DNA from: a virus
Strand: one strand, 5' to 3'
DNA: 64,000 nt
Virus record (IMG/VR): IMGVR_UViG_3300046655_001278
Location: 1 to 64,000 of that record
In this document: positions 6,677 to 17,802 of the stretch, piece after piece
Position numbering within the stretch: the stretch's first letter is position 1
How the letters are laid out: each line of letters starts with the position of its first letter
Position numbers and translations under genes: made by a program
The notes under the pieces: generated by a model
Database searches by the model: none
The model's input: the letters and a program-made list of their open reading frames with translations, nothing else
Told to the model about the DNA's origin: nothing

Positions 6677-8935
6677 ATGCAATTAAAAACAGCTCCTAAC
6701 GTAGTAAGCAATACATTAAGTAATACTACTCAGTATTCAATCAAGGCATCAGCAAAAGCATTTAAGATATTAAGTGATGGTTTATATAGTGACAAAATAG
6801 CTGCTCCTATACGAGAGTTATCTACTAACGCATATGATGCTCATGTAGCTCAAGGTAATACTCATACCCCATTTGATGTACACCTGCCATCTGTAGCAGA
6901 GCCTTGGTTCTCTATTAGGGACTATGGCATCGGAATGAGCAAACACGAATTGCAAACTACGTATACTACTTACTTTGATAGCAACAAAACTCATAGCAAC
7001 GACTTTGTGGGCTGTATGGGATTGGGAAGTAAAACTCCTTTTACTCTTAGTGATGCGTTTACGGTTACTTCTGTAAAAAACGGCAAGAAGACTACGGTTA
7101 TCAATTATCTTGATGAAGATGTCCCAAATTTTTCTATTATCTCTGAAGAAAATACCAAAGAAGCATCTGGTACTGAAATTAAGTTTACTCCTACGGAAGC
7201 ACATACCTACGATAAACTTCGTGAGTCTGCTCAACGCATTCTCGGTTACTTTGATGTAACTCCTAATCTTACTATTGGATCAACCAAAGAAGAAGTTAAA
7301 GTTCCTACCAAGAGACTTGAAGGAAAAGATTGGTATTATGTAGATTCACAACTTGCTCATTCTGATTCTATTATTCTTATGGGTAATGTTGCGTATCCAT
7401 TCAATTTCTCTGATGTTGCTGATGACTTTGAGAAAAAGTACGGATGGAGCAACTCCTACGAATATCGTAGACTGGTTAGCAATCTTGTATTTCGTGTTCC
7501 TATCGGTAACTTGGATATTACTGCAAGTCGTGAAGAAATTGGTTGGACAAGTGAAGGTCGTGAATATATGGTTAATTTCGTTGAACGTGTTAACAACGAA
7601 ATTAAGGATATAATGAACGAGCAATTGAATGATTGTGAGAACTTTTGGGATGCTCGTATTCTTTTTAATAGTATGGTTGGTTACAACGAAGAATATTATT
7701 CTGACATTGATCGTGAAGGAAGTGGAAGCATTGGACACTTCAAGTGGACTGAAAAACTAACTTGGAATAAAGTAGATGTATCTGAAAGATACGGAGATGT
7801 TTCCAAGAATCCTAATCTTGAAAAAATGAATTATCGTTTATTTTGGTTGGGTTCTCCCAAAAGAAATAGATACCACGGTGCTGATAAAGTAAATCGTAGA
7901 AGTGATGTACACGGTATCATTCCATTTGATGCTGATGTAGAGTTCTTTCAAAACGATCTACCAACGGGTAGTGTTAGTCGTGTAAATCATTATGTTCGTG
8001 AAAATAAAAATAAAGTTGTTCTTATGTTCAATGAGTTTACTAATAAAGAACGCACATATTTGAAACTCATTGGTTATCCTAATAAAATTCGTGTTACTTC
8101 CGAATTGGAAAAACCACCTTCTAATCGTAATACTTCTACTACAACCAAGGATAATGTAATTGCTTACGAGAAAACCGATGACTACGGATGGAACCCTGCT
8201 GGTAATTGGAGTTCTGAAGAAGAAATTGCTTTGAATACCAAGGACACCATTTATTATGTTCCTATTCGTAATTGGAAAGTTTACTTTCACGATAGTGAAT
8301 ATAATAATACAAACAAACTTGATACTTTACTTGGTAGGGTCATTGAACAAGATGATGTTAAGATTTACGGAATCAAGTATGCTCAAACCAAGAAACTTGC
8401 GAAGTATGAAAACTTCAAGAATGTGTTTGATGTAATTTCCGATTACATTGAATCTTCGTTCAAAAATAAAACTGGTTCTCTTTATCAATCTGTTATTGCA
8501 AGAAAGTTTTATCACTTCAAGCATGATGGTTCTTACAAGGTTGTTAATAATCTACTTAACAATCGTGTATTTAAAAGAGTATGTGTTCTTCTTAAAGAAT
8601 CTGGTAATACTGATACAATAAAAGAATTAATGAAGATTCGTAGAATCATAAACATTAATAATCATTCTGAAAAAAGTGTTTCTGAGAAGGATTCACAATT
8701 ATCTCACGATTTTGAGAATTTCGCAAGATTTACAAACATTTATTGTGAAGGAAACTTGTATTCTAACTTTACTTCTAAGGTGTCATACACCCTCAAGAAC
8801 ATACCTCATATGCTTTCCCAAGATTATCCAATGGTAAGGTTCATGGGTGGTGCTTTGGATGGTTCTGGTTCTTACACTAAATCTATGGAAAATCTCATTG
8901 AATACATGGAATTGGTAAATTCCACCAAAAAGTAA
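6677..8935 (+). CDS. rIIA: rIIA-like GHKL ATPase protein
   Basis: This 752-residue protein has a clear N-terminal GHKL ATP-binding fold. The N box is RELSTNAYDAH (Glu47, Asn51), the G1 box is DYGIGM (82-87) and the G2 box is GLGSKT (115-120). This matches the rIIA proteins of T4-like phages, membrane-associated proteins that protect infection from exclusion by resident prophages and affect lysis timing. The long C-terminal part shows no further motif. It is paired with an rIIB-like gene at 9441, as in T4, though here two small basic proteins lie between them. There is no obvious ribosome-binding site before the ATG. Confidence 0.85.
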   Translation: MQLKTAPNVVSNTLSNTTQYSIKASAKAFKILSDGLYSDKIAAPIRELSTNAYDAHVAQGNTHTPFDVHLPSVAEPWFSIRDYGIGMSKHELQTTYTTYFDSNKTHSNDFVGCMGLGSKTPFTLSDAFTVTSVKNGKKTTVINYLDEDVPNFSIISEENTKEASGTEIKFTPTEAHTYDKLRESAQRILGYFDVTPNLTIGSTKEEVKVPTKRLEGKDWYYVDSQLAHSDSIILMGNVAYPFNFSDVADDFEKKYGWSNSYEYRRLVSNLVFRVPIGNLDITASREEIGWTSEGREYMVNFVERVNNEIKDIMNEQLNDCENFWDARILFNSMVGYNEEYYSDIDREGSGSIGHFKWTEKLTWNKVDVSERYGDVSKNPNLEKMNYRLFWLGSPKRNRYHGADKVNRRSDVHGIIPFDADVEFFQNDLPTGSVSRVNHYVRENKNKVVLMFNEFTNKERTYLKLIGYPNKIRVTSELEKPPSNRNTSTTTKDNVIAYEKTDDYGWNPAGNWSSEEEIALNTKDTIYYVPIRNWKVYFHDSEYNNTNKLDTLLGRVIEQDDVKIYGIKYAQTKKLAKYENFKNVFDVISDYIESSFKNKTGSLYQSVIARKFYHFKHDGSYKVVNNLLNNRVFKRVCVLLKESGNTDTIKELMKIRRIININNHSEKSVSEKDSQLSHDFENFARFTNIYCEGNLYSNFTSKVSYTLKNIPHMLSQDYPMVRFMGGALDGSGSYTKSMENLIEYMELVNSTKK

Positions 8936-8999
8936 TATCAATGGATACTAACAAGTCTAAGGAAAGTTTTTTTTGATTTCGCATGAAATTAAAAAAAAG

Positions 9000-9028
9000 T
9001 TGACGAGAGACGTTTTATGAGGTATTAT
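9000..9028 (+). promoter_or_regulatory. Sigma70-like promoter of the rIIB unit
   Basis: TTGACG (9000-9005), a 17-nt spacer and TATTAT (9023-9028). The leader to the ATG at 9070 is about 35 nt and includes AAAGGA and then ATATATATAAATT next to the start. Confidence 0.7.
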
Positions 9029-9069
9029 TATAATAATTAAATTTAACTTAAAGGAAATATATATAAATT

Positions 9070-9216
9070 ATGAAAGCATCACAACATTGGAAACATCGTT
9101 TAAAGAAAAGGTTTGGAATGGGAAAACAATCTAAACTTGCAAAAAAATACAAGTACCCTTCTATTGAATCAACCAAAAGAAGTAATTTTAACCAAGAGCA
9201 AGATTCACAACAATGA
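9070..9216 (+). CDS. Small basic protein (48 aa)
   Basis: ATG 9070 to TGA 9216 encodes 48 residues, very rich in Lys/Arg/Gln (HWKHRLKKRFGMGKQSKLAK). AAAGGA lies upstream. Its stop overlaps the next ATG (ATGA at 9213-9216). The charge suggests nucleic-acid or ribosome binding; no family is recognised. Confidence 0.5.
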   Translation: MKASQHWKHRLKKRFGMGKQSKLAKKYKYPSIESTKRSNFNQEQDSQQ

Positions 9217-9422
9217 GCAAAAAAGCAAGAACCAATTTACCTAATAAAGAGAAACATCCAAAAATATATCAAGTCTCAAAAAAAACCGGTCGAAGTTCCG
9301 GTGCATTGAAAAAAGGTATTTATGGAACTATGGTTACTCCAAAAGTATATAACGCACAAGTTCGTAATAAAAATCGTGCAAGAGCAAAACACGGACTTCC
9401 ACCAATCGAAGAAACAAACTAA
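9213..9422 (+). CDS. Small basic protein (69 aa)
   Basis: This 69-residue, strongly basic protein (KKARTNLPNKEKHPKIYQVS at the start and RNKNRARAKHGLPP at the end) is coupled by ATGA overlap to the preceding small gene and lies 18 nt before rIIB. It is probably a nucleic-acid-binding peptide. No family is recognised. Confidence 0.5.
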   Translation: MSKKARTNLPNKEKHPKIYQVSKKTGRSSGALKKGIYGTMVTPKVYNAQVRNKNRARAKHGLPPIEETN

Positions 9423-9440
9423 AAATAAAGGTTATTTAAA

Positions 9441-11003
9441 ATGCAAAGTATCATCACTGACTCAACTATTACTTTAATCTCCGAAACGGGTCCTTCTGTT
9501 GTCGGTAAAACTCATCCTAACTTCTATAAAATTAAAAAAGCATTGCTTCAAAAAAATTTCCTCGAAGTTGAAAATATGCTTGATGTCAAGGATGGATACA
9601 AAGAATTCTCTAACGGCCGTATTGCCGTTGATGGAGATAATCTTATTTATGATGGAGCAATCATTCACAATGTTCTTACACAACGCATCGTAGAAATGAT
9701 TCATAACGGAGACGAAGCAACACCTATGTTGAACTTCCTCGTTAATCTTATGGATAATCCCTCTGAAGGTAGCATAGATCAACTTTATACCTTCTTGGAG
9801 CATGAGAACCTTCCTATCACCGAAGACGGTTGTTTCCTTGCTTACAAAGCAATTAATCGTGATTATACCGACAAGTATACTGGAAAGATTTCCAATAAGG
9901 TTGGAGATAAAGTAAAAATGCCTTATGAAGAAGTAACTGCTGATCCAACAAAACATTGTTCAAGTGGTCTTCATTGTGGTAGCATTGATTATGTTCGTAG
10001 TTATGGAAACTTTCAAGTTAATGAAAATGGTGAACATACGGGTGATCGTCTTGTTACCGTTAAAGTTAATCCAAGTGCGGTAGTTAGTGTACCGGAAGAT
10101 AGTGATCGTCAAAAGGTTCGTGTTTATCGTTATGTTGTCCATGAAGAAATTGAAAATCCTTATGATTTAGTTCCTAAGTATGAAGCACCTGTATATTATG
10201 ATAGTGAAGGTAATGTATACGATGAAGATGTATTCGGTGATGACGATTACGAAAATTATGAACATTGGGATGAAGATGAATGGACACCGGTAGAAGAACT
10301 TGGTCCTGATGATTCTAATCTTTATTCCGAAAAAGGACCCGAAGGACCTGCGGGTTTTGATTGTGGTAATCCCGTAGAAGGTCTTATTGATTTTGATGAT
10401 GTCAATCGCAAAGAATCTATTATTGCTGGATGTATTCGTCAAAGCACCGACAATCCATTGAAAAAAAATTCTTTCGAAACCAATGATATTGTTGGTGATG
10501 TAGATGTAGATATGTTTGATGCAATGTACAATAATACTGATTATGCAAACGGACAACCTTCCGAAAAAAATTCTTTCGACTCCGTCGAAAAGACAAGTGA
10601 ATCGGAAAGTTGTTTTATTTACGATTGGCACGGAGTAGCAAATACCGAATGGGATGTTATTCACACTATTAATAATGATAAACGACGTGAAGATATGCAC
10701 CCCAATGCACGTGAGATTTTTGAATACTACGAAAATAAGTATGGTATGAATATTACCGATAGTGTTACTATTAATAGCATTATAGGTGATTTAAAAGATG
10801 CTGGATTTGATATGTCCGGTAATCCTCTTAAAGAATCTAAAGATCAAAAAAATTTCCTCGACGAAATGTTTCAAGATGCTTCTTGTTACACAAAAAAGAA
10901 TGCTGAAAAAAATTCCTTCGACGTTGTCGATAAAGACTCTAACGAAGAAAGTGTTGTGAAAGTTGATAAACCAAACAATATTATTCTTCCTGACAATAAC
11001 TAA
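9441..11003 (+). CDS. rIIB: rIIB-like protein with extended repeat-bearing C terminus
   Basis: This 520-residue protein matches rIIB-like proteins of marine T4-type phages: FLVNLMDNPSEGSIDQLYTF, LPITEDGCFLAYKAI, CSSGLHCGS and the KVNPSAVVSVP strand are hallmark segments in the first 240 residues. It would act with rIIA at the membrane. Beyond residue about 240 comes an acidic linker and an unusual tail holding repeats of K-N-S-F-[DE] (at about nucleotides 10465, 10565 and 10912, with a variant KNFLDE at 10853), so it is clearly longer than the core family. It follows two small basic genes and probably shares the 9000 promoter. Confidence 0.7.
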   Translation: MQSIITDSTITLISETGPSVVGKTHPNFYKIKKALLQKNFLEVENMLDVKDGYKEFSNGRIAVDGDNLIYDGAIIHNVLTQRIVEMIHNGDEATPMLNFLVNLMDNPSEGSIDQLYTFLEHENLPITEDGCFLAYKAINRDYTDKYTGKISNKVGDKVKMPYEEVTADPTKHCSSGLHCGSIDYVRSYGNFQVNENGEHTGDRLVTVKVNPSAVVSVPEDSDRQKVRVYRYVVHEEIENPYDLVPKYEAPVYYDSEGNVYDEDVFGDDDYENYEHWDEDEWTPVEELGPDDSNLYSEKGPEGPAGFDCGNPVEGLIDFDDVNRKESIIAGCIRQSTDNPLKKNSFETNDIVGDVDVDMFDAMYNNTDYANGQPSEKNSFDSVEKTSESESCFIYDWHGVANTEWDVIHTINNDKRREDMHPNAREIFEYYENKYGMNITDSVTINSIIGDLKDAGFDMSGNPLKESKDQKNFLDEMFQDASCYTKKNAEKNSFDVVDKDSNEESVVKVDKPNNIILPDNN

Positions 11004-11020
11004 GATATACATAAATATAT

Positions 11021-11224
11021 ATGAAAAAGTATAATAATAACCATGACCCTCAAGTTGATGTTTTTGTGGTCACCCGTGATAGAAGACGAACTTCCGATAG
11101 GAATTTCACTAACGAAGAAGATGCCAAACGTGAAGCACAATATTGGATTGGCATCTGTAGAAACTACGATCCCTCTTCAAAAGTATCTATCGTTAAAACC
11201 AACAAACCAAGAAAGATTAGGTAA
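11021..11224 (+). CDS. Hypothetical protein (67 aa)
   Basis: This small basic protein contains QVDVFVVTRDRRRTSDRNF and a helix EEDAKREAQYWIG. ATACATAAATATAT directly precedes the ATG. Only 2 nt separate it from clpP. No family is recognised. Confidence 0.5.
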   Translation: MKKYNNNHDPQVDVFVVTRDRRRTSDRNFTNEEDAKREAQYWIGICRNYDPSSKVSIVKTNKPRKIR

Positions 11225-11226
11225 TT

Positions 11227-11874
11227 ATGTACGATTGGAAATTTGAAGGAGCAGGAGAAACACCCGCAAAGAAAAAAACATCCACGACAAAAAAGAAAGT
11301 TACTGCAAAGAAGACAGCAGGAGAAGGAGTAATGGATACCGTAGAAGGTGATGATAATATCATTTATTTTTATGCCGGTGTTTCTATGAAAGAGAATTTT
11401 ACTTTGAATAAAGAGATTTCTCGTCTTGATCGTGAAATGCAAATGGTATCTCTCAAGTTAGGTCTAAAAGTACCTGTACCTATTCATCTAAGAATTAATA
11501 GTTATGGTGGTAGTGTATTCGCCGCATTTAGTAGTATTGATTATATGAATCAAAGTAAAACTCCTATATTCACTTACATAGACGGATGTGCGGCTAGTGC
11601 AGGTACTATTATGAGTGTATGTGGAACTCAACGATTCATTGGTGAAAATTCTTATATGCTTGTCCACCAACTAAGTTCAGGTATGTGGGGCAAATATCAA
11701 GAACTTCAAGATGATATGAAGAACTCTGATAATTTGATGAAACGCATCAAAGAAATTTATGAAGCAAAAACCAAGATTCCTAAAACAAAAATGGATGAGA
11801 TACTCAAACATGATCTGTGGTGGGATGCACGTACTTGTTTAAAGTATGGTCTTGTAGACGAAATTCTTACTTAA
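11227..11874 (+). CDS. clpP: ClpP-type serine protease
   Basis: This 215-residue protein is a ClpP-family peptidase. INSYGGSVFAA (90-100) is the oxyanion-hole strand, Ser124 lies in GCAASAGT, His147 in YMLVHQLS and Asp196 in HDLWWDA...KYGLVDE, so the catalytic triad is complete. Residues 1-40 form a Lys/Thr-rich extension absent from ordinary ClpP. No ClpX/ClpA unfoldase is seen in the window, so it may use the host unfoldase or act as a prohead-type or regulatory protease. It sits between rIIB and IF-1 on the plus strand. Confidence 0.85.
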   Translation: MYDWKFEGAGETPAKKKTSTTKKKVTAKKTAGEGVMDTVEGDDNIIYFYAGVSMKENFTLNKEISRLDREMQMVSLKLGLKVPVPIHLRINSYGGSVFAAFSSIDYMNQSKTPIFTYIDGCAASAGTIMSVCGTQRFIGENSYMLVHQLSSGMWGKYQELQDDMKNSDNLMKRIKEIYEAKTKIPKTKMDEILKHDLWWDARTCLKYGLVDEILT

Positions 11875-11885
11875 TAGATTTTCAT

Positions 11886-12194
11886 ATGTCTCGCAAAAAT
11901 AATTCAGACATCATTGAGATGGAAGGTATAGTTACAAAACTTCTTCCTGGAACAATGTTCGATGTAGAATTTCAACAAGGAGACGCAAAGGTTATGTTAC
12001 TTTGTTCACTTGCCGGAAAACTTAAACAACATTTTATTAAGTTAACGGTGGGTGACAAAGTCCTTGTTGAAATAAGCAAATATGATATGTCAAAAGGTAG
12101 AATTACATATCGTCTTAAAAACAAGAAAAGTTATAATACATCAAACAAGTCTATGCCGATCAAAAGTGGTGGTGTAGGAAAAAAGAAAAAATAG
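11886..12194 (+). CDS. infA: Translation initiation factor IF-1 homologue
   Basis: This 102-residue protein matches bacterial IF-1 along its S1/OB fold: IEMEGIVTKLLPGTMFDVEF, then LKQHFIKLTVGDKVLVEISK and YDMSKGRITYR are the classic IF-1 segments. The C-terminal 30 residues are a basic tail beyond the normal IF-1 end. IF-1 binds the ribosomal A site during initiation. The start at 11886 is chosen because the family begins just before DIIEMEG; the upstream in-frame ATG would run into clpP. It converges with dnaJ with no gap between their stops. Confidence 0.9.
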   Translation: MSRKNNSDIIEMEGIVTKLLPGTMFDVEFQQGDAKVMLLCSLAGKLKQHFIKLTVGDKVLVEISKYDMSKGRITYRLKNKKSYNTSNKSMPIKSGGVGKKKK

Positions 12195-13298
12195 TTACTT
12201 CTTAGTTTTTTTATATAACTCAAGAATACTTTTTTCTTCAACTGATAGTGTTTTAGGAAATTCGGGTTTTACAATTACATATAAATCTCCTTTTGCGTTT
12301 TCACTTCGCATATTAGGCAATCCATAATCTTTTATACGCAAAACAGACTCGGGTTGTGTATTTTGTGGAATTTTCAAATTTACTCCACCATATAGAGAAT
12401 TAATTGTTATATCTGTTCCTATTATCATATCGTAAAATGGTATATGCTCATGGCAGATAAGATCATTTCCGTCTCTTTCAAAATATTCATCTTTTTTAAT
12501 ATGAACTATAACGAATAAATCACCAAATGATCCTTGTCGTCCACCATAATTACCCATGTCAGTTACTCGCAACTTAGTTCCATCTGGACACCCTTTTGGT
12601 ATTTTTATACTCGTTTTCACACGTTCTTGTTTTACACCCGAACCTTTACATGGATTGCATGGATTATTTAATATATGACCACTTCCTCCACACGTTGGGC
12701 AAGTTTGTTGAATTTGCATAGGACCCATTTGTCGGTAAACTGATCCGTGTCCACCACACTGAGTACATGGTTTTAAACTAGAATTGGCAGTTTCTCCTGT
12801 ACCTTCACATGGTTCACACAATCCATTTCTAGTAAAACTAATATTTAATGTTTTATCTTTAATGATATCTTTTAATGTTAATTCAACTTCATGTACTAAA
12901 TTTGATCCTGTAAAGTTTTGCCTAGATTGATTATCTGATGTGTAAAAATGGGAAGAACCTCCGTGATTAGTACGACCTCCTCTTCTTTGATCAAAGAAAG
13001 AGTCAAACATATCAAATGGATCAAATCCTTGGTGATGGAATCCTGGTCCACCGGAATGTCCTCCACGTCCTTGTTGTGTGAACGCATCATGACCAAATTG
13101 ATCATATTGTTGTTTTTTACTTTCATTAGATAATACATCGTATGCTTCCGAAATTTTTTTAAACTTTTCTTCTGCGTCTGGATTATCTTTATTTTTATCG
13201 GGATGCCACTTTATAGCAAGTTTGCGATATGCTTTTTTGATTTCTTCTGGTGTAGCACTTCTTGATACATTTAAAATATTGTAATAATCTTCACTCAT
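12195..13298 (-). CDS. dnaJ: DnaJ (Hsp40) co-chaperone
   Basis: This 367-residue type I DnaJ has a J domain with HPD (KWHPDKN, about residue 33), a Gly/Phe-rich segment with [13 protein letters not shown], four CxxCxGxG zinc repeats ([32 protein letters not shown]) and the C-terminal substrate domains. It stimulates the ATPase of DnaK, which is encoded at 17908. Length is normal for the family. It has its own sigma70-like promoter at 13323-13351. Confidence 0.95.
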   Translation of the reverse strand: MSEDYYNILNVSRSATPEEIKKAYRKLAIKWHPDKNKDNPDAEEKFKKISEAYDVLSNESKKQQYDQFGHDAFTQQGRGGHSGGPGFHHQGFDPFDMFDSFFDQRRGGRTNHGGSSHFYTSDNQSRQNFTGSNLVHEVELTLKDIIKDKTLNISFTRNGLCEPCEGTGETANSSLKPCTQCGGHGSVYRQMGPMQIQQTCPTCGGSGHILNNPCNPCKGSGVKQERVKTSIKIPKGCPDGTKLRVTDMGNYGGRQGSFGDLFVIVHIKKDEYFERDGNDLICHEHIPFYDMIIGTDITINSLYGGVNLKIPQNTQPESVLRIKDYGLPNMRSENAKGDLYVIVKPEFPKTLSVEEKSILELYKKTKK

Positions 13299-13322
13299 AA
13301 ATTTGACTTATTGTATGTTTTT

Positions 13323-13351
13323 AGTATACTTTATGTTTTAAGATTTTTCAA
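13323..13351 (-). promoter_or_regulatory. Sigma70-like promoter of dnaJ
   Basis: Read on the minus strand: TTGAAA (13351-13346), a 17-nt spacer and TATACT (13328-13323). The leader to the dnaJ ATG is about 18 nt. Confidence 0.6.
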
Positions 13352-13382
13352 CAAAATAAAGTATATTTAGATATTTATATAT

Positions 13383-13784
13383 ATGATAAGTAGGAGTATA
13401 GCCAAACTTCTTGGAAAAAAACAATATAAGTCTGAAATTTTAATCGTAAAAGACAATTTTACTGCTACCTTTTCAAGTAATTCTTTGTTGGAATCCTTGA
13501 AGTGGACAATTCACGGAATCTATGAAGCATCTGGATTTGATCATCTTTCTTTTGACGAAGATATACTAGAAAAGGCAAGTAAAGGAATAGGTGTGTTTGG
13601 TAAAATCAGAGAATTTAAAATATTTAGTGTATCAACTTCGTCTGTTACTTTATTTGATTACACAAGACCAAAAAATGAAGATATTTTATTTATGAATAAT
13701 AAAATGATTTATATACCTGATAAAATTCTTAAAAATTTACGAGAACAGGATGCAAAACTTAGTGAATTAGATTTACTTAAATAA
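13383..13784 (+). CDS. Hypothetical protein (133 aa)
   Basis: This protein of mixed alpha/beta character shows no recognised motif. It contains SEILIVKDNFTATFSSN, then SLLESLKWTIHGIYEASGFD, and ends in a helix. It is divergent from dnaJ and converges with the NAD-type glutamate dehydrogenase, overlapping its end by 8 nt. A GATATTTATATAT element abuts the ATG. Confidence 0.5.
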   Translation: MISRSIAKLLGKKQYKSEILIVKDNFTATFSSNSLLESLKWTIHGIYEASGFDHLSFDEDILEKASKGIGVFGKIREFKIFSVSTSSVTLFDYTRPKNEDILFMNNKMIYIPDKILKNLREQDAKLSELDLLK

Positions 13785-15120
13785 TTCCATGAGCAATAGC
13801 TGCGTGTGCTACACGTAAAAAACCACCTACATTAGCACCAAGTGTATAATCACCCTCTGTTCCATATTTTCTTGCGTTTTTTAAGCAGTTATCGTGTATC
13901 TGTCTCATTATGTGTCTGAGTTTATTATCTACTTGAGGTAGACCCCATTTATCCCATCCTGCATTTTGTTGCATTTCAAGTGCAGATACTGCTACCCCAC
14001 CTGCATTTACTGCCTTACTAGGTGCGACTACCACTAATTTATCATTAAATACTTTTATTGCTTCTGCGGTACATGGCATATTAGCTGCTTCTACTACGAA
14101 TTTACAATCATTGTCTACCAACATATTTGCATCATCTTCGGTTATCTCATTTTGTATTGCACATGGTATTGCAATGTCACAACGAACTTCCCAAGGTTTT
14201 TTATTAGCATGAAAATCTACACCAAATTTTTCTGCAAATGGTTTTACTACATCTTCGTTAGATGAACGTAAAACTTCCATATATGGAATCATATCTTTTT
14301 TAATCCCATCTTTCATATATACATAACCATCTGGTCCTGATATTGATACAACCTTTGCCCCCATTTCTACTGCTTTTTTTACAACACCAAAAGAAACTTG
14401 ACCAAAACCACTTACCGTAATTATTTTTCCTTTTATATCTGTATGGTGATTTTTTAACATTTCTTCCGCAAAATATATTGTTCCAAATCCAGTTGCTTCT
14501 TTTCTTCCATGAATTCCACCCCAATGCGGTGCTTTACCTGTGATTAATCCTTGTTCATATTTACTATGAAGTGCTTTGTATTGACCAAACAGATACCCAA
14601 TTTCTTTATACCCAACACCTATATCACCCGCAGGTACATCTGTTTTATGACCAAGGTGAGTGTGGAGTTTTATCATGAACGACTGACAAAATCTCATTAT
14701 TTCTAAATCTGTTTTACCATTTGGATCAAAATCACTTCCACCCTTTGCTCCTCCAATTTGTAATCCGGTTAAACTATTTTTGAATGTTTGCTCAAATCCA
14801 AGAAACTTCATTGTTCCTAAATTAACACTTGGATGAAATCTCAACCCACCTTTGTATGGTCCAAGGACACTATTGAATTGTACTCGGTATCCACGATTTA
14901 CATGAACATTTCCTATTTCGTCAATCCAAGGTACACTGAATATAATTTGTTTTTCTGGTTCTGCCAACCTCTCTAGTAAATTAAGTTTTTTAAACTTATT
15001 ATGTTTATCTATTACCATGTGTAAACTTTCATAAACTTCATTTACAGCCTGAATAAAGATTGGTTCAGAGTGGTTTCTTTCTTCCACTCGCCTTATTACA
15101 TCATCCACATACTTGCTCAT
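13777..15120 (-). CDS. gdh: Glutamate dehydrogenase, NAD-type signature
   Basis: This 447-residue protein is a hexameric-type GDH, interconverting glutamate and 2-oxoglutarate plus ammonia. [14 protein letters not shown] holds the catalytic lysine region, [10 protein letters not shown] the second catalytic segment, and [11 protein letters not shown] the C-terminal substrate loop. The Rossmann turn reads SGFGQVSFG and the cofactor-discriminating strand ends ISGPDGYVY, as in NAD-dependent clostridial GDH (recalled as LSGPDGYIY), not SDSSG as in NADP enzymes. It lies 18 nt downstream of a second, NADP-type GDH. A 13-nt element AATATATATTAGT precedes the ATG. The physiological direction is unknown. 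Confidence 0.85.
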   Translation of the reverse strand: MSKYVDDVIRRVEERNHSEPIFIQAVNEVYESLHMVIDKHNKFKKLNLLERLAEPEKQIIFSVPWIDEIGNVHVNRGYRVQFNSVLGPYKGGLRFHPSVNLGTMKFLGFEQTFKNSLTGLQIGGAKGGSDFDPNGKTDLEIMRFCQSFMIKLHTHLGHKTDVPAGDIGVGYKEIGYLFGQYKALHSKYEQGLITGKAPHWGGIHGRKEATGFGTIYFAEEMLKNHHTDIKGKIITVSGFGQVSFGVVKKAVEMGAKVVSISGPDGYVYMKDGIKKDMIPYMEVLRSSNEDVVKPFAEKFGVDFHANKKPWEVRCDIAIPCAIQNEITEDDANMLVDNDCKFVVEAANMPCTAEAIKVFNDKLVVVAPSKAVNAGGVAVSALEMQQNAGWDKWGLPQVDNKLRHIMRQIHDNCLKNARKYGTEGDYTLGANVGGFLRVAHAAIAHGII

Positions 15121-15138
15121 ACTAATATATATTTACCT

Positions 15139-16561
<1,423 letters not shown>

Positions 16562-16572
16562 AATAAGTAATA

Positions 16573-16857
16573 ATGAAATACTATATAAAAGACTCAACAC
16601 TTAAAGATTCTCCTGTTAAGTTGTTCGATACACCCGAATATGCCGTTGCATATTTAAAAAGTATGGTTCAACGCAAAACTGGTATGAACTATGAACAATA
16701 TTTAACACATCTTGCTGATTTAGGACATTTTGGTTACGATGAACGTGAATTATACGAAAGTATGCGTGATTCAGTAGATATGGGTGTATTGCGAGGAGAA
16801 CAACTTCTTCGTTGCAATATATTCGAAGCAACAATTAGTAAAGATGGAAGTGATTAA
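16573..16857 (+). CDS. Hypothetical protein (94 aa)
   Basis: This small acidic protein is mostly helical (TPEYAVAYLKSMVQRKTGMN; GYDERELYESMRDS). No family is recognised. It is the first gene after the 16533 promoter and lies 6 nt before the RecB-like nuclease, so the two are probably co-expressed. Confidence 0.55.
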   Translation: MKYYIKDSTLKDSPVKLFDTPEYAVAYLKSMVQRKTGMNYEQYLTHLADLGHFGYDERELYESMRDSVDMGVLRGEQLLRCNIFEATISKDGSD

Positions 16858-16863
16858 TTTATT

Positions 16864-17802
16864 ATGACACAAGTAGCAGCTGGAGAAAAAAAGCAAGTTA
16901 AAGAAAAAAAGTTCAACAAGTATGTGAGTTTTTCTCAATACTCAATGTACTATAAATGCCCACGCAGTTGGAAACTTGCATATGTAGATAACCTTCGTAA
17001 AAAAGAAAGTAACATACACTTGGTGTTTGGAACTTCTATGCACGAAGTTATTCAAGATTATCTTGAAATGATGTACAACCAACCACATCTTGATACTGAA
17101 AGTGTTGATTGGAAAGCAAAGTTATTGCAAACAATGACAACACTTGCCGATGATGAACGTAATCTTATTGATGGTAAGCGTTGTATGGACGATGCCACCT
17201 TTGATGAATTTATCCAAGATGGTAATGAAATACTTGATTATTTGCTTTCGGAAGATGTTCGCAGTAAATTCTTTTCAAAAACTCGTTATTCATTATCTGG
17301 CATTGAAACTTCAATTGATTTAGAAGTTCGTAACAATGTTGGATACATTGGATTTCTTGACGTTGTATTATTTGATAAAATCAATCAAAAGTATAAAATC
17401 ATTGATCTGAAAACATCTACACGTGGATGGAACAAGTGGCAAAAAGCAGATGAAAGTAAAACTCATCAATTGCTTTTGTATAAAGTATTTTATGCTAAAG
17501 AATTTAATGTACCCTTGGATAAAATAGAGGTTGAGTTTATTATTCTTAAACGCAAACACGATCCAGATGATGTTTGGAGTGGGGACCGTATTCAACGATT
17601 TGTTCCACCACATGGTACAATGAGTAGCAAAGAAGCATGGTCAAGTTTCAATAATTTTTTGAATGAATCATTTACCAAAGGTGGTGAATATAATATGGAT
17701 TGTTCATTTCCAAAAACACCTGGTAAAAACAAAAAGAATTGTCGTTATTGCGAGTTTGCAAAAAAGGCCGGAGGTCCGTGTGACGGAAAAGAAGGAGAAT
17801 AA
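16864..17802 (+). CDS. RecB-like PD-(D/E)XK exonuclease
   Basis: This 312-residue protein fits the PDDEXK_1 / Cas4-RecB nuclease family. It shows SFSQYSMYYKCPRSWKLAY at the N terminus, the H motif GTSMHEVIQDYL, FLDVVLFD followed by YKIIDLKTS (Asp and IDLK metal-binding residues), the Q motif THQLLLYKVFY, and a C-terminal cysteine group CRYCEFAKKAGGPC that with the N-terminal cysteine could hold an iron-sulfur cluster. It would trim or degrade DNA ends in recombination or host-DNA breakdown. It is followed by a micro-ORF and dnaK. Confidence 0.8.
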   Translation: MTQVAAGEKKQVKEKKFNKYVSFSQYSMYYKCPRSWKLAYVDNLRKKESNIHLVFGTSMHEVIQDYLEMMYNQPHLDTESVDWKAKLLQTMTTLADDERNLIDGKRCMDDATFDEFIQDGNEILDYLLSEDVRSKFFSKTRYSLSGIETSIDLEVRNNVGYIGFLDVVLFDKINQKYKIIDLKTSTRGWNKWQKADESKTHQLLLYKVFYAKEFNVPLDKIEVEFIILKRKHDPDDVWSGDRIQRFVPPHGTMSSKEAWSSFNNFLNESFTKGGEYNMDCSFPKTPGKNKKNCRYCEFAKKAGGPCDGKEGE

